A DNA stretch of 64,000 nucleotides, taken from Amphiduros pacificus (taxonomy: Eukaryota > Annelida > Polychaeta > Phyllodocida > Hesionidae). The position numbers and the translations under genes were made by a program. Positions 49,331-61,451 of this stretch are shown here, one piece after another (positions within the stretch are counted from its first letter, which is position 1; the number at the start of each line of letters is the position of its first letter). The stretch is taken from positions 53,420,556 to 53,484,555 of the forward strand of contig OX439001.1 in the NCBI GenBank assembly GCA_949316495.1. Reading direction: 5' to 3'. Below the pieces are notes generated by a model, which had not been told where the DNA came from, did not search any database, and saw nothing but the letters and a program-made list of their open reading frames with translations.

Positions 49331-50333
49331 CAGGTACGCCACAGGAAGATTGCTCGCCTACAGTGAGTCCTGTAAGGTACGCCACAGTAAGGTTGCTCAC
49401 CTACAGTGAGTCCCGTAAGGTAGGCCACAGGAAGATTGCTCACCTACAGTGAGTCCCGTAAGGTAGGCCACAGGAAGATTGCTCACCTACAGTGAGTCCC
49501 GTAAGGTTGGCCACAGGAAGATAGCTCACCTACAGTGAGTCCCGTAAGGTAGGCCACAGGAAGATTGCTCACCTACAGTGAGTCCCGTAAGGTAGGCCAC
49601 AGGAAGATTGCTCACCTACAGTGAGTCCCATAAGGTAGGCCACAGGAAGATTGCTCACCTACAGTGAGTCCCGTAAGGTAGGCCACAGGAAGATTGCTCA
49701 CCTACAGTGAGTCCTGTAAGATAGGCCACAGGGAGATTGCTCACCTACAGTGAGTCCCGTAAGGTACGCCACAGGGAGATTGCTCACATACAGTGAGTCC
49801 TGTAAGGTAGGCCACAGGAAGATTGCTCACCTACAGTGAGTCCTGTAAGGTACGCCACAGGGAGATTGCTCACCTACAGTGAGTCCTGTAAGGTACGCCA
49901 CAGGGAGATTGCTAACCTACAGTGAGTTCTGTAAGGTACGCCACAGGGAGATTGCTCACCTACAGTGAGTCCTGTAAGGTAGGCCACAGGAAGATTGCTC
50001 ACCTACAGTGAGTCCTGTAAGGTACGCCACAGGGAGATTGCTCACCTACAGTGAGTCCTGTAAGGTACGCCACAGGGAGATTGCTAACCTACAGTGAGTT
50101 CTGTAAGGTACGCCACAGGGAGATTGCTCACCTACAGTGAGTTCTGTAAGGTACGCCACAGGGAGATTGCTCACCTACAGTGAGTTCTGTAAGGTACGCC
50201 ACAGGGAGATTGCTCACCTACAGTGAGTTCTGTAAGGTACGCCACAGGGAGATTGCTCACCTACAGTGAGTTCTGTAAGGTACGCCACAGGGAGATTGCT
50301 CACCTACAGTGAGTTCTGTAAGGTATGCCTCAG
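49331..50333. repeat. 43 bp minisatellite, about 23 copies
   Basis: Unit core CCACAGGGAGATTGCTCACC, then TACAGTGAGTCCTGTAAGGTA. The left half is rich in the AGGCCACAGGAAG variant and the right half in ACGCCACAGGGAG. A GCTAACC marker recurs at 49911 and 50083, exactly four units (172 bp) apart, showing block duplication. On the minus strand each unit contains TAGGTGAGC, a good match to a 5' splice site. Confidence 0.95.
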
Positions 50334-52088
50334 TGGGCCAAATAAAGAGTTTACTGAAATGATTTGCAGGCACGACAGCTGCTCTCCACAACTAAATATA
50401 GAACATCGTTAATACAGATTTTTATAAAAAAAATTCAATACAATGAATTAAAAAAGAACTCAAATTACTGTTGTTCCGAAACAATGCACATTTACGACAC
50501 AAATTTTAAGAATATGTCAATTATTAATCAATTAGTATTGAATCCTTGAATGGGGACTATTTCTGTGAATTACATAAAGAACATTACTTTTCACGACTAT
50601 AAAACATATTGGGCAACTCGCAACCTATTCTCATTTCAAAGCTTTCACATCTTGGTTTAGACAATCACAATTGTATTTGTCCTCTGAACAATAGGTGTGA
50701 AAGTCATATTCCAATGTTTATGACACTGGATGGTTGCTCCAGTTGTGGCCCATCTGAGTCAAATAGTTTCTCTTGATATAAAAAAAACGTTAAGATATAC
50801 ATATATTATGATTTTTATGGTCATTTCGCTCCTAACACACAGATTGACTTCATGAAAGAAACAAAGAAACAAACACATCTTTGCATTCAGCCAGGTTTAC
50901 CTTTTTATTTATATAATTATAATTTATATCAATAATTATATCTTCAGATTACACTACCTGAATTTGAATCCTCAATTTTAAACCTTTACAATTTACACAA
51001 ATGCTTCATAAAATTTCAGTTACACAAACTTCCAGTTCTTAACATATTATCTTCTCAGGTTCATTATACCACAATACTTTATCTTTGCCCTAATTTCTAG
51101 ATTTCACCAAATTGTAAAATTTTCGCTTTTTATTTAAATTTAATAGATTATCCTCAATTCTAGTATTAAACTTTACAAACTATCCAGCAGCTCTATTTTT
51201 AGGGTGATTCCTTACATTGGGAACTCCAGGAATTTGTAGATTCCTAGACCGGCAAAATTGTTCACCCGGTTAAATGCCCTTATACTGAGACGGCAATATT
51301 CTTCTTATACAAGGCGACTTCTGTTTAGACTTCCCTTTACTGGGACAATTTGTTGTTTTTAATTTGATGATTTCAAAGATTTGTTATCCTAACCATGCAA
51401 TTCTGCCTTAAATACCACTTAATTACTTTTCCTTCCCTTATTCTGAGGATGACCAATAGAATTTGGTTTCCACCTTTTACCTGAAACTTTTATTGACATT
51501 TGACATTTTGACATTTTATTTCTTAATCCACTTAATTCTATTTAGAGTTTATACTGGCAGCTTATACCTTAGTCAACATTTCTGCCTTTCCTCTTGAAAC
51601 CTTCCACATTATTCTTCTCCCAATTTTTACTTTTTCATCCAAAATCTCTTTTTTACACCAATTACACCCCTTATTCTATATTGCTGTTATGTACCCTAAT
51701 AAACCAGGTCCACCTTACCTGGAATTATCAAAATATGTCACTCAACTTACCTTTACCACTTAACAGCTATTACCATTCATTTCACATTTGTTTTATTCAC
51801 CTCTATTACTGGTTTCTACCTGTACATCGCTTATTCTTTTTATTTGGTAATTTGCTTATCTCATTCTTCTCTTGCTTAGGAAACCCCTTAAGACTAATTT
51901 GTTGTGTATTCATTAAATCTGTTTTGATCTCCTGAATTCCAATTATTTATCTTGCATCCAATTTCCTGACTTAAGTTACCTTCAGTAATGGTCAGTAATC
52001 CATATGGACTGCAAAATCAAAATCCCAGGAGGACCATATTATAAATGAAATATAGTACAACATAGAGTACAGTTCCATATGCAAGGGT
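50334..52088. other. Non-coding region, G-poor on the plus strand
   Basis: From about 50880 to 51980 the plus strand is strikingly poor in G and rich in T and C, quite unlike neighbouring DNA. Open frames are short (51594-51935 plus, 113 codons, no family). It may be an old element that I cannot identify. Confidence 0.45.
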
Positions 52089-53268
52089 ACCACTTGCATA
52101 GAGTGCCCTATGGAGTGCCACTGGCATAGAGTGCCCTATGGAGTGCCACTGGCATAGAGTGCCCTATGGAGTGCCACTGGCATAGAGTGCCCTATGGAGT
52201 GTCACTGGCATAGAGTGCCCTATGGAGTGCCACTGGCATAGACTGCCCTATGGAGTGCCACTGACTTTGAGTGCCCTATGGAGTGCCACTGGCATAGAGT
52301 GCCCTATGGAGTGTCACTGGCATAGAGTGCCCTATGGAGTGCCACTGGCATAGACTGCCCTATGGAGTGCCACTGACTTTGAGTGCCCTATGGAGTGTCA
52401 CTGGCATAGAGTGCCCTATGGAGTGCCACTGGCATAGAGTGCCCTATGGAGTGCCACTGGCATAGAGTGCCCTATGGAGTGTCACTGGCATAGAGTGCCC
52501 TATGGAGTGCCACTGGCATAGACTGCCCTATGGAGTGCCACTGGCATAGACTGCCCTATGGAGTGCCACTGACTTTGAGTGCCCTATGGAGTGTCACTGG
52601 CATAGAGTGCCCTATGGAGTGTCACTGGCATAGAGTGCCCTATGGAGTGTCACTGGCATAGAGTGCCCTATGGAGTGCCACTGGCATAGAGTGCCCTATG
52701 GAGTGTCACTGGCATAGAGTGCCCTATGGAGTGCCACTGGCATAGACTGCCCTATGGAGTGCCACTGACTTTGAGTGCCCTATGGAGTGCCACTGGCATA
52801 GAGTGCCCTATGGAGTGTCACTGGCATAGAGTGCCCTATGGAGTGCCACTGGCATAGACTGCCCTATGGAGTGCCACTGGCATAGAGTGCCCTATGGAGT
52901 GTCACTGGCATAGAGTGCCCTATGGAGTGCCACTGGCATAGAGTGCCCTATGGAGTGCCACTGGCATAGAGTGCCCTATGGAGTGTCACTGGCATAGAGT
53001 GCCCTATGGAGTGCCACTGGCATAGACTGCCCTATGGAGTGCCACTGGCATAGACTGCCCTATGGAGTGCCACTGACTTTGAGTGCCCTATGGAGTGTCA
53101 CTGGCATAGAGTGCCCTATGGAGTGTCACTGGCATAGAGTGCCCTATGGAGTGTCACTGGCATAGAGTGCCCTATGGAGTGCCACTGGCATAGAGTGCCC
53201 TATGGAGTGCCACTGGCATAGAGTGCCCTATGGAGTGCCACTGGCATAGAGTGCCCTATGGAGTGCCA
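52089..53268. repeat. 28 bp minisatellite, about 42 copies
   Basis: Unit core GAGTGCCCTATGGAGTGCCA with linker CTGGCATA. Variants TGACTTTGAG, ATAGACTGCC and GTGTCACT mark blocks. ATAGACTGCC at 52239 and 52351 are 112 bp (four units) apart, and the same four-unit pattern recurs further on. Almost no indels are visible. Confidence 0.95.
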
Positions 53269-55220
53269 GCTGATGCTAGAGTGCTGCAGACATGAATTAT
53301 CAGAAGGTTACAGTATCAGCACAAACAATTTACATTTGGGATTCTAGAAAATTGATGATGTTTGGTATTCAATTTAAGTTTTATATATTGGGCCCAATTC
53401 TGGATCAAAGTATCAAAGTTCACTGAATTGAGTATATTGAGCAAGTTTGTATATATTTGTTTTCAATTAATTAAATTTCATTTTGTATTCAAATGCATTC
53501 TGTTTGTTTTCCATCTTTTTTAAGGTGCTATTTCATTTGACAGCTGGAATAAAGGAACTTGGTGACACAACCATTCCCGCTCAAACTTAACATATTTAAA
53601 ATAGCAATGACGTCCCGTTTCTTGTTTGCTAACTCCCAAAGAGTCAATCATTTTCAATAATTGCGTTTTGTGCAATTTTAAAAAACAAATTAAATCTGTG
53701 TTATAAAATGTTGTTTGACAGTAATAATATTCATAATATCAACATGTATATTTTTTATTCATGACCTTATAAGTTAATTCTTATTGCTAGGAGAATAAAA
53801 GATCTCATCTTATTTTTGAGACATTAAATTGCCTTAAATGAGTTTTAGGAGATCACAACCAGTGCAAGCTTCTCTTTAGCAGCAAATAGGCGGTGAGTCA
53901 AATGTCTTGTCACATGCAATAACATGGTCAATTGGTATCATTCTTATGGTTATAAATGAGTACACATTTCCCAGAGTCAGACACATGCAATCAACAATAT
54001 GTGTTTGATAGTGACAGCTTGTTTTTTGTTCTGAAATAGAACAACGCAGCTATCTGAAGATTATAAAACCGACATGTGCAACATATGGCTACAATGTAAT
54101 TACTGGCAGAGGTCGTTTGTGTTTCTACCTCGCCATGCAAAGATGCAATTAGCTGACCATGTTGAACACACGTGCCCTGTCTTATCGGTCAATCAGTCTA
54201 GAAGTCAATGAATCTCAGAGGTTTTGTTGTCAAATAATGCACAATCATTGCGATATATAAATTTCCACGATCAGTATTTTGCATTCAAACATAATTATGG
54301 ATAATTTTCATCAAAATAAATGAGTGTCCAAATTACTGTTATGCGTTTTAAGTACACATCATGCACTTTTGCCAAATATCACGTATTCCGGGTAAATATC
54401 ATGCACCTTTGTCGGATGTCATATGGTTTTGCAATCTATCTACGTCTTTGTTAAACATGTATCACATGTGCTTTTGATATCAAAATTTCCTTTTTCAAAA
54501 AACGCATAAGATTATCAAGAAAACTAGGTCACTATTTTTAAAGTGATTTCTTCACATTCTAATCTGGCTATATATTTTCTGAAAGGAATTTTATTCTTGG
54601 AATTGACATTGACAACTGTATAATCTTGCTGTTGCCCAATGGACTGTTAGCGGATGTTTTGATGGACGCCCTCACGCTATTTTGATTGTATTTAGTTTTG
54701 CGTATTTAACCTATTGGTGTAAAGCCACATCAATGAAGCAGGTAATATCTTTACAACATTCCCGATATTACGATGTTCACGTGTTAGCAAATTAGCTATC
54801 TACTTGCAAACTCAGTAGTATTTGATCAAATACATCTTTGACCACCACTGCAGAGTATCGTCCATGTGAGTAACATATATGCATATTATGTCATTCTGTT
54901 TTACTGTTTTAGCATTTCAGGAAAATGAAATGATATAAGGAATAAACAAAACTAGATAGTTGGTAATATGGCTATATGGATAATATGGATATAAGGAATA
55001 AACAAAACTAGATAGTTGGTAATATGGCTATATCAAACAGAATTTGTGAAGGATATAACCACATTTGGTTTTAGTGTATACTGATTATATCATGGCTAAA
55101 ACACAAACAAAAAAATGAAATTACGAAAAAAATTCTATTCCATTTTGAAATTCAGTTTGTAAACTCCAAACGAAATTACGATATAACACTTTGGCCACAA
55201 GATACACTGACCCATGTCAT
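53269..55220. other. Non-coding region with a 45 bp direct repeat
   Basis: The segment 54933-54977 (starts ATATAAGGAATAAACAAAAC) is repeated exactly at 54989-55033 with an 11-base spacer. No gene recognised. Confidence 0.5.
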
Positions 55221-55410
55221 GTTTGTTTGTTGGTTTGTTTGTTGGTTTGTTTGTTTGTTTGTTTGGTCACTTTCCACATTATTTCAGTTATTTCACGAGG
55301 AGACATACTTGTAGCAGATATAGTGCTGCTTCACTAAATTGTAATGTCAAAGGTTATTGACATGAGTATCCACCAGTCATAGATTTACAAGGATAAAGGG
55401 TTAAAGCTTT
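55221..55410 (-). mobile_element. tRNA-derived SINE copy 5, 3' part
   Basis: Long (GTTT)n/(GGTTT) tail, then CACTTTCCACATTATTTCAG, ACTTGTAGCAGATATAGTGC and GATTTACAAGGATAAAGGGT, all matching the 35.4 kb SINE body. The tRNA-like head does not follow directly. A matching head fragment lies about 770 bases further on, at 56178-56269, in the same orientation. Confidence 0.85.
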
Positions 55411-55805
55411 CATGAGATCCTATGGGTTATTGGCAATATTGCACAGATTTGAGGTTTGTTTAAATGATTTGTGGTCATGATGATGTGATACATTCAGATT
55501 GTGTCCCTGAAATCAGTCAACATACACCTGCCAGGACTGTTGTGCTTTGCTGCAAGTGCCTAGTGCGCTATTATTGTACTCATGTGACCACTGTTGAATA
55601 GTGAATAGTGCAATGCATGAACCAATAGGCAAACTCGAATGAACAAACTCAGGCAAGGCAATTCACTCTAGCATCCACATCTTAGGGTGCCCATTGTTAG
55701 CTAAGCAGGTGTTCACACTTGGTCGCTGGTCAGATAAGCTGAGTTTGCTGACAAAGTGTCCAATGGATGAGTGGGAATATACCGTCAGACTTTCAAATGG
55801 CATAG
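55411..55805. other. Spacer between split SINE halves
   Basis: The first bases (TTTCATGAGATCCTATGGGT) still resemble diverged SINE body. The rest is unique, non-coding DNA leading into the 22 bp array. Confidence 0.4.
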
Positions 55806-56025
55806 ACATCTGTGTAAGGGCAAGATGGCATCTGTGTAAGGGCAAGATGGCATCTGTGTAAGGTCAAGATGGCATCTGTGTAAGGGCAAGATGGCATCTG
55901 TGTAAGGGCAAGATGGCATCTGTGTAAGGGCAAGATGGCATCTGTGTAAGGGCAAGATGGCATCTGTGTAAGGGCAAGATGGCATCTGTGTAAGGGCAAG
56001 ACGGCATCTGTGTAAGGGCAAGATG
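55806..56025. repeat. 22 bp minisatellite, 10 copies
   Basis: Unit AAGATGGCATCTGTGTAAGG plus GC. Nearly identical copies with one GTC and one ACGG variant. The minus strand is open in three frames, reading overlapping peptides, which is an artefact of the repeat. Confidence 0.95.
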
Positions 56026-56177
56026 ACGAGTATTATATTCTGATGACAAAATCTAGATCATAGACATTTATATTTTGTGAAGGAAAAGTTCTTGAAAACC
56101 TGATTTCATGTAGGCTTTAACCATTCACGCATGGTACGCAGTTCATTTAAGTATCTATATCATGAAATGAATGCAGA

Positions 56178-56269
56178 CAACTGGGAATCCAACCCACATT
56201 GTGGATCACCACATAGGAACTGGTACTAATATGATTGCACTCCAACCAATTGTGCCACGACCCATGGCC
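56178..56269 (-). mobile_element. tRNA-derived SINE copy 5, tRNA-like head
   Basis: Contains GTGGATCACCACATAGGAAC and GGTACTAATATG, then ATTGTGCCACGACCCATGGCC, matching the 35680-35762 head with scattered changes. The B-box is decayed (GAATCCAACCC). Colinear and co-oriented with 55221-55410. Confidence 0.75.
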
Positions 56270-57582
56270 ATATTACTTTATAAAATCTATTTATGTCTAT
56301 AATAATGCATGAAATGGTTTGTTATGTGGAATATCAAGTCAGAGGACAAAAAATGCTACTGTTGTGAAAATACTTGTGTCAATATAAGCTATAGTTAATA
56401 TGTGAACAGCTTCACCAAAGAAGTAAAATAGAATTGTATCTAAAATCAAAAGATTAAAGTGATTCCTTGAGATGTACATCAGGATATAGTCATGACACAT
56501 TTTAGAGAATATATCAAGCACACCTTTCAATTTTCTTACAATTTAACAGATTTCTAATGCATTTTTAATTCAAATCATGTTTAGTTCATTTAGATTTAAA
56601 TTACGATTTCAGGAAAAACAAAATGATTATCGTGTCATATAAACAGCCAAAACGAACACATGTTTTGTGATTATTTTGTAAATATTTGCATTTTTATAAT
56701 GACCATATAAAAAGGTTATGGGGAATAACTCGGATAGATATACAACCCTGATTTCTAGTCATTTTGAGGTCATTTGCTAAGATCTGAGGATTTAGAACAC
56801 GGAGCAATCACGCGCTTATCATCTAAATTAACAGGAACTGTTCCACTCCACGGAACCGGAAGCAACGGGTAAGCCACGAACAACACTTGCTGACAGAATA
56901 AAAAACAAATCCCTGAGATCTGTTTGGATAAGTGATAATGGAATTGTTCCCGTTTTGAGTGAGCAGACAGATTAACAGCCGTCTCCCTCTTCTCCTTACA
57001 GATCTATGATACATGCCACAGGCGTGTTTGACAATTTGTTAGGCTGTTTGGCGTTTCCAATTCAGAAGAATCATATTCTGGTATACTACATGCAGGAGCG
57101 TGATAGACACATCCCACGCCCCAAGTCCCAGCCCTGACAAGTTCTACTTCACTTTTATCCATTAATAGCATCGAGAGTTGCAGCATGATTGTCATTTCAC
57201 TATGATATTTAGGTAGGAAATGAGCAATTACTCATAGAACCTCAACATCTCCGGTCCCGAGTAGTCATAATGTCAAAATCACTTTACAATTATGTTGTTT
57301 TGTGATGACAGTAATAATTACTTTACAATTGTAGGGTGGGTTTTGTTTTTGCCGAGGCCATTGTATGTCACAATGTCTTTATATTTTTCAATGTACAACT
57401 AACTGAGACTTGCTTGACACTCGGTGTCTGTTAATGGTAATACAGTTGATATTTGACCAGAAATAGGTAAACAAATTGTTTTGTATTTATTGGATTATAA
57501 GCCTATTATGCATTAACATAATTATGTTTTGGCTCTGATCTCGGCAGACTGCATATTTATACACAAAGAGGCGTTATCCACA
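56270..57582. other. Non-coding region
   Basis: No gene recognised. Minus-strand open frames at 56823-57195 (63 codons each) have no identifiable domain. Confidence 0.4.
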
Positions 57583-59472
57583 TAGAATACCTACATCGAC
57601 CTGCATGGAGACGATTTGCAAAGAATACTAACTTGGGACAATCAATGTTACTAGAATACCTACACCGACCTGCATGGAGACGGTTAGCAAAGATAATATA
57701 ACCTCTGACAATCAATGTTACTAGAATACCTACATCGACCTGCATGGAGACGATTAGCAAAGATAATATAACCTCAAACAATCAATGTTACTAAAATACC
57801 TACATCGACCTGCATGGAGACGATTTGCAAAGATAATATAACCTCTGACAATCAATGTTACTAGAATACCTACATCGACCTGCATGGAGACGATTAGCAA
57901 AGATAATATAACCTCTGACAATCAATGTTACTAGAATACCTACACCGACCTGTATGGAGAAGATTTGCAAAGATAATATAACCTCTGAAAATCAATGTTA
58001 CTAAAATACCTACATCGACCTGCATGGAGACGATTAGCAAAGATAGTATAACCTCTAACAATCAATGTTACTAAAATACCTACATCGACCTGCATGGAGA
58101 CGATTTGCAAAGATAATATAACCTCTGACAATCAATGTTACTAAAATACCTACATCGACCTGCATGGAGACGATTAGCAAAGATAATATAACCTCTGAAA
58201 ATCAATGTTACTAGAATACCTACATCGACCTGCATGGAGACGATTTGCAAAGATAATATAACCTCTGACAATCAATGTTACTAAAATACCTACATCGACC
58301 TGCATGGAGACGATTAGCAAAGATAATATAACCTCTGACAATCAATGTTACTAGAATACCTACACCGACCTGTATGGAGACGATTTGCAAAGATAATATA
58401 ACCTCTGAAAATCAATGTTACTAAAATACCTACATCGACCTGCATGGAGACGATTAGCAAAGATAGTATAACCTCTAACAATCAATGTTACTAAAATACC
58501 TACATCGACCTGCATGGAGACGATTTGCAAAGATAATATAACCTCTGACAATCAATGTTACTAAAATACCTACATCGACCTGCATGGAGACGATTAGCAA
58601 AGATAATATAACCTCTGGAAATCAATGTTACTAGAATACCTACATCGACCTGCATGGAGACGATTTGCAAAGATAATATAACCTCTGACAATCAATGTTA
58701 CTAAAATACCTACATCGAACTGCATGGAGACGATTAGCAAAGATAATATAACCTCTGGAAATCAATGTTACTAGAATACCTACATCGACCTGCATGGAGA
58801 CGATTTGCAAAGATAATATAACCTCTGACAATCAATGTTACTAAAATACCTACATCGACCTGCATGGAGACGATTAGCAAAGATAATATAACCTCTGACA
58901 ATCAATGTTACTAAAATACCTACATCGACCTGCATGGAGACGATTTGCAAAGATAATATAACCTCTGACAATCAATGTTACTAAAATACCTACATCGACC
59001 TGCATGGAGACGATTAGCAAAGATAATATAACCTCTGACAATCAATGTTACTAGAATACCTACATCGACCTGCATGGAGACGATTAGCAAAGATAATATA
59101 ACCTCTGACAATCAATGTTACTTAAATACCTACATCGACCTGCATGATGACGATTAACAAAGATAATATAACCTCTGACAATCAATGTTACTAGAATACC
59201 TACATCGACCTGCATGGAGACGATTAGCAAAGATAATATAACCTCTGACAATCAATGTTACTAGAATACCTACATCGAACTGCATGGAGACGATTAGCAA
59301 AGATAATATAACCTCTGACAATCAATGTTACTAGAATACCTACATCGACCTGCATGGAGACGATTAGCAAAGATAATATAACCTCTGACAATCAATGTTA
59401 CTAGAATACCTACATCGACCTGCATGGAGACGATTAGCAAAGATAATATAACCTCTGACAATCAATGTTACT
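57583..59472. repeat. 70 bp satellite array, 27 copies, with 420 bp higher-order repeat
   Basis: Unit core CTACATCGACCTGCATGGAG, then ACGATTAGCAAAGATAATAT and CTCTGACAATCAATGTTACT. In the left and middle part, units with GATTTGC and GATTAGC alternate (140 bp dimer). Rare markers (CACCGACCTGTATGG near 57943 and 58363; AAGATAGTATAACCTCTAAC near 58040 and 58460) repeat at 420 bp, that is six units. The right end is a more uniform monomer block. Monomers of this length and HOR organisation resemble true satellite DNA more than a simple minisatellite. Confidence 0.95.
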
Positions 59473-61161
59473 CTACGTGGAGTGGGGCTATTTATAGGAT
59501 ATGTTGGTTTCTGAGGCTGATCTCTTCAGTTGTTATGACATTCTGACTGTCAGGAATGTATTCATTTCTTGTCAAATCTTTCTGTGGCACACTTGCCCTG
59601 AATATTTGTTTGCCACAACTATATTTGTGATTGACACTCAAAACATTCATCAGTCGCAAAGAAGTATAGTCTACTTGTCCAAGAGGTCTGTGGAGTTCAT
59701 TTATGGTGCATATTTTCCTTGTGAATATATTGTGCGATCCAAGTAACATTGATATTTGAGTTAAATAAATATGGTAATTGCCTATTTGCCTCGGTCGCGA
59801 TACGTAGAGCTGTGAATGCCTCTGTAATTTGTCAAGCTTCCGGACTGGATGTTGTAGGGGGCCGACTGGATGTTGTAGGGGGCCCCTATGAACTCAGGAT
59901 GAAGAGTGAAGTTAAATTATGTACCTTAAAGCGCTACCGCCTACTCCTTGTGGAAAGCGATTCACAGTTGTAGATCTATTTCTTCAGAAAGATTGCAATG
60001 ATATCCCATGCAGGCAGACAGTGCCGCACGCAGATCTTACCGCGGTCCCTTGCTATCCTCTCAGGTCATCTCATGGCAACTCATGGCCCACCACAACATC
60101 CATTTCTGAGAGCCCGGATGACCGACTTCCTGTCTCTAGCTCGGCTCTGGATTACCTGTCTATCTTCGTTCCTTGTCCCACTTGGCTTGGCTTACTCTTG
60201 TGATTACGTGCTACCTTTACCATCAACAAAGTCCGCAAAAAGACATGCAGACCTTTTAGACAGCTTTCACATGTGAATTTCAAAAGAATGACAAGGCGTA
60301 TGAGATAAACCCAAATTGAAGCCTCAAGGCAAAGAACTACAGATTAGGGGGCTAAACTGGTTAAAAAGATTGTTCTTCCATGGATAAAATGGATGGAGAT
60401 TTTAAAATTTTGAATGAAATTGCAAATCGCCCAAACTTAAGTGAATATGAATATTAGGTTAATATGAGGACGGCCATAGAAGCACCGGGTAACACATGTA
60501 ATTCTCGTGGATGAAAGTAAATTGAATCACTTCAAAAATTATTAGAAAATCAGGTAATAGGGAAAGATGTTTATCTTGCATATCATTTAGCGGCTATTTA
60601 GTTGTTCACTACTCCACCTATACACTCTAAAACAGCAGGGCGTTGAGTCCCGGATCCTGGTTTGTATCTGACCTGTGGTAGCCTATATAGTTCTGACAAT
60701 AGTGCTGACGAGCTAAGTCACCGATAATCCTTCATAATTATAGCGCATAATCATCTGAAGAAAGTGACCAAAAAAGATTCCGTGTAAGATATTACACGAT
60801 GTTTATTATCAGGAAAACCATTTTGCCATTAGGACAAAGTCAACAGATATGCTTGTTTGTAAGCCATTCTTCCACAAGCAAATTACTCAAATTGTTTTTT
60901 TGTTTCTACAAAGCACGTGTTTACTGCTTTCAATTGGAGTAAAATTACATTAACTGTCTTTTGTCCAATCAAATTATGGTAACGACTTGTAGTTGGGACC
61001 CAAAGATTGCAAATGTAATGGTGTCGTTCGCAATCTAACGCTTTTCCTACAAACTTCTTATCTTATCTTGATTGTTTTTCTTGATTCACTAAACTCTATT
61101 CAGCATTCTTGTGTTCGATTCCCGGCATTTCCGATATTGTATTCGTATTGCAATTTCTCAA
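59473..61161. other. Non-coding region
   Basis: A tandem pair of GACTGGATGTTGTAGGGGGCC-type units of about 21 bases lies at about 59843-59884. Open frames at 59919-60276 (+) have no family resemblance. No gene recognised. Confidence 0.4.
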
Positions 61162-61451
61162 ATGGGCTGAGGCCCCTTGTATGTGGGCTGTGGCCCATGT
61201 ATGTGGTCTGTGGCCCGTGTATGTGGGCTGAGGTACGTGTATGTGGGCTGAGGTACGTGTATGTGGGCTGAGGTACGTGTATGTGGGCTGAGGTCCGTGT
61301 ATGTGGTCTGTGGCCCGTGTATGTGGGCTGAGGTACGTGTATGTGGGCTGAGGTACGTGTATGTGGGCTGTGGCCCGTGTATGTGGTCTGTGGCCCGTGT
61401 ATGTGGGCTGAGGTACGTGTATGTGGGCTGAGGCCCGTGTATGTGGGCTGA
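61162..61451. repeat. 20 bp minisatellite, about 14 copies
   Basis: Unit GTGTATGTGGGCTGAGGTAC with variants GGTCTGTGGCCC and GGGCTGTGGCCC arranged in blocks. The minus strand stays open through the array. Confidence 0.93.

Noticed and set aside
49331-50333. Array of real exons or splice sites
   Set aside because: Donor-like motifs occur only because the repeat unit contains one. There are no open exons between them.
55806-56025. CRISPR-like array (also considered for the other short-unit arrays)
   Set aside because: Units are contiguous with no unique spacers, and the genome is eukaryotic.
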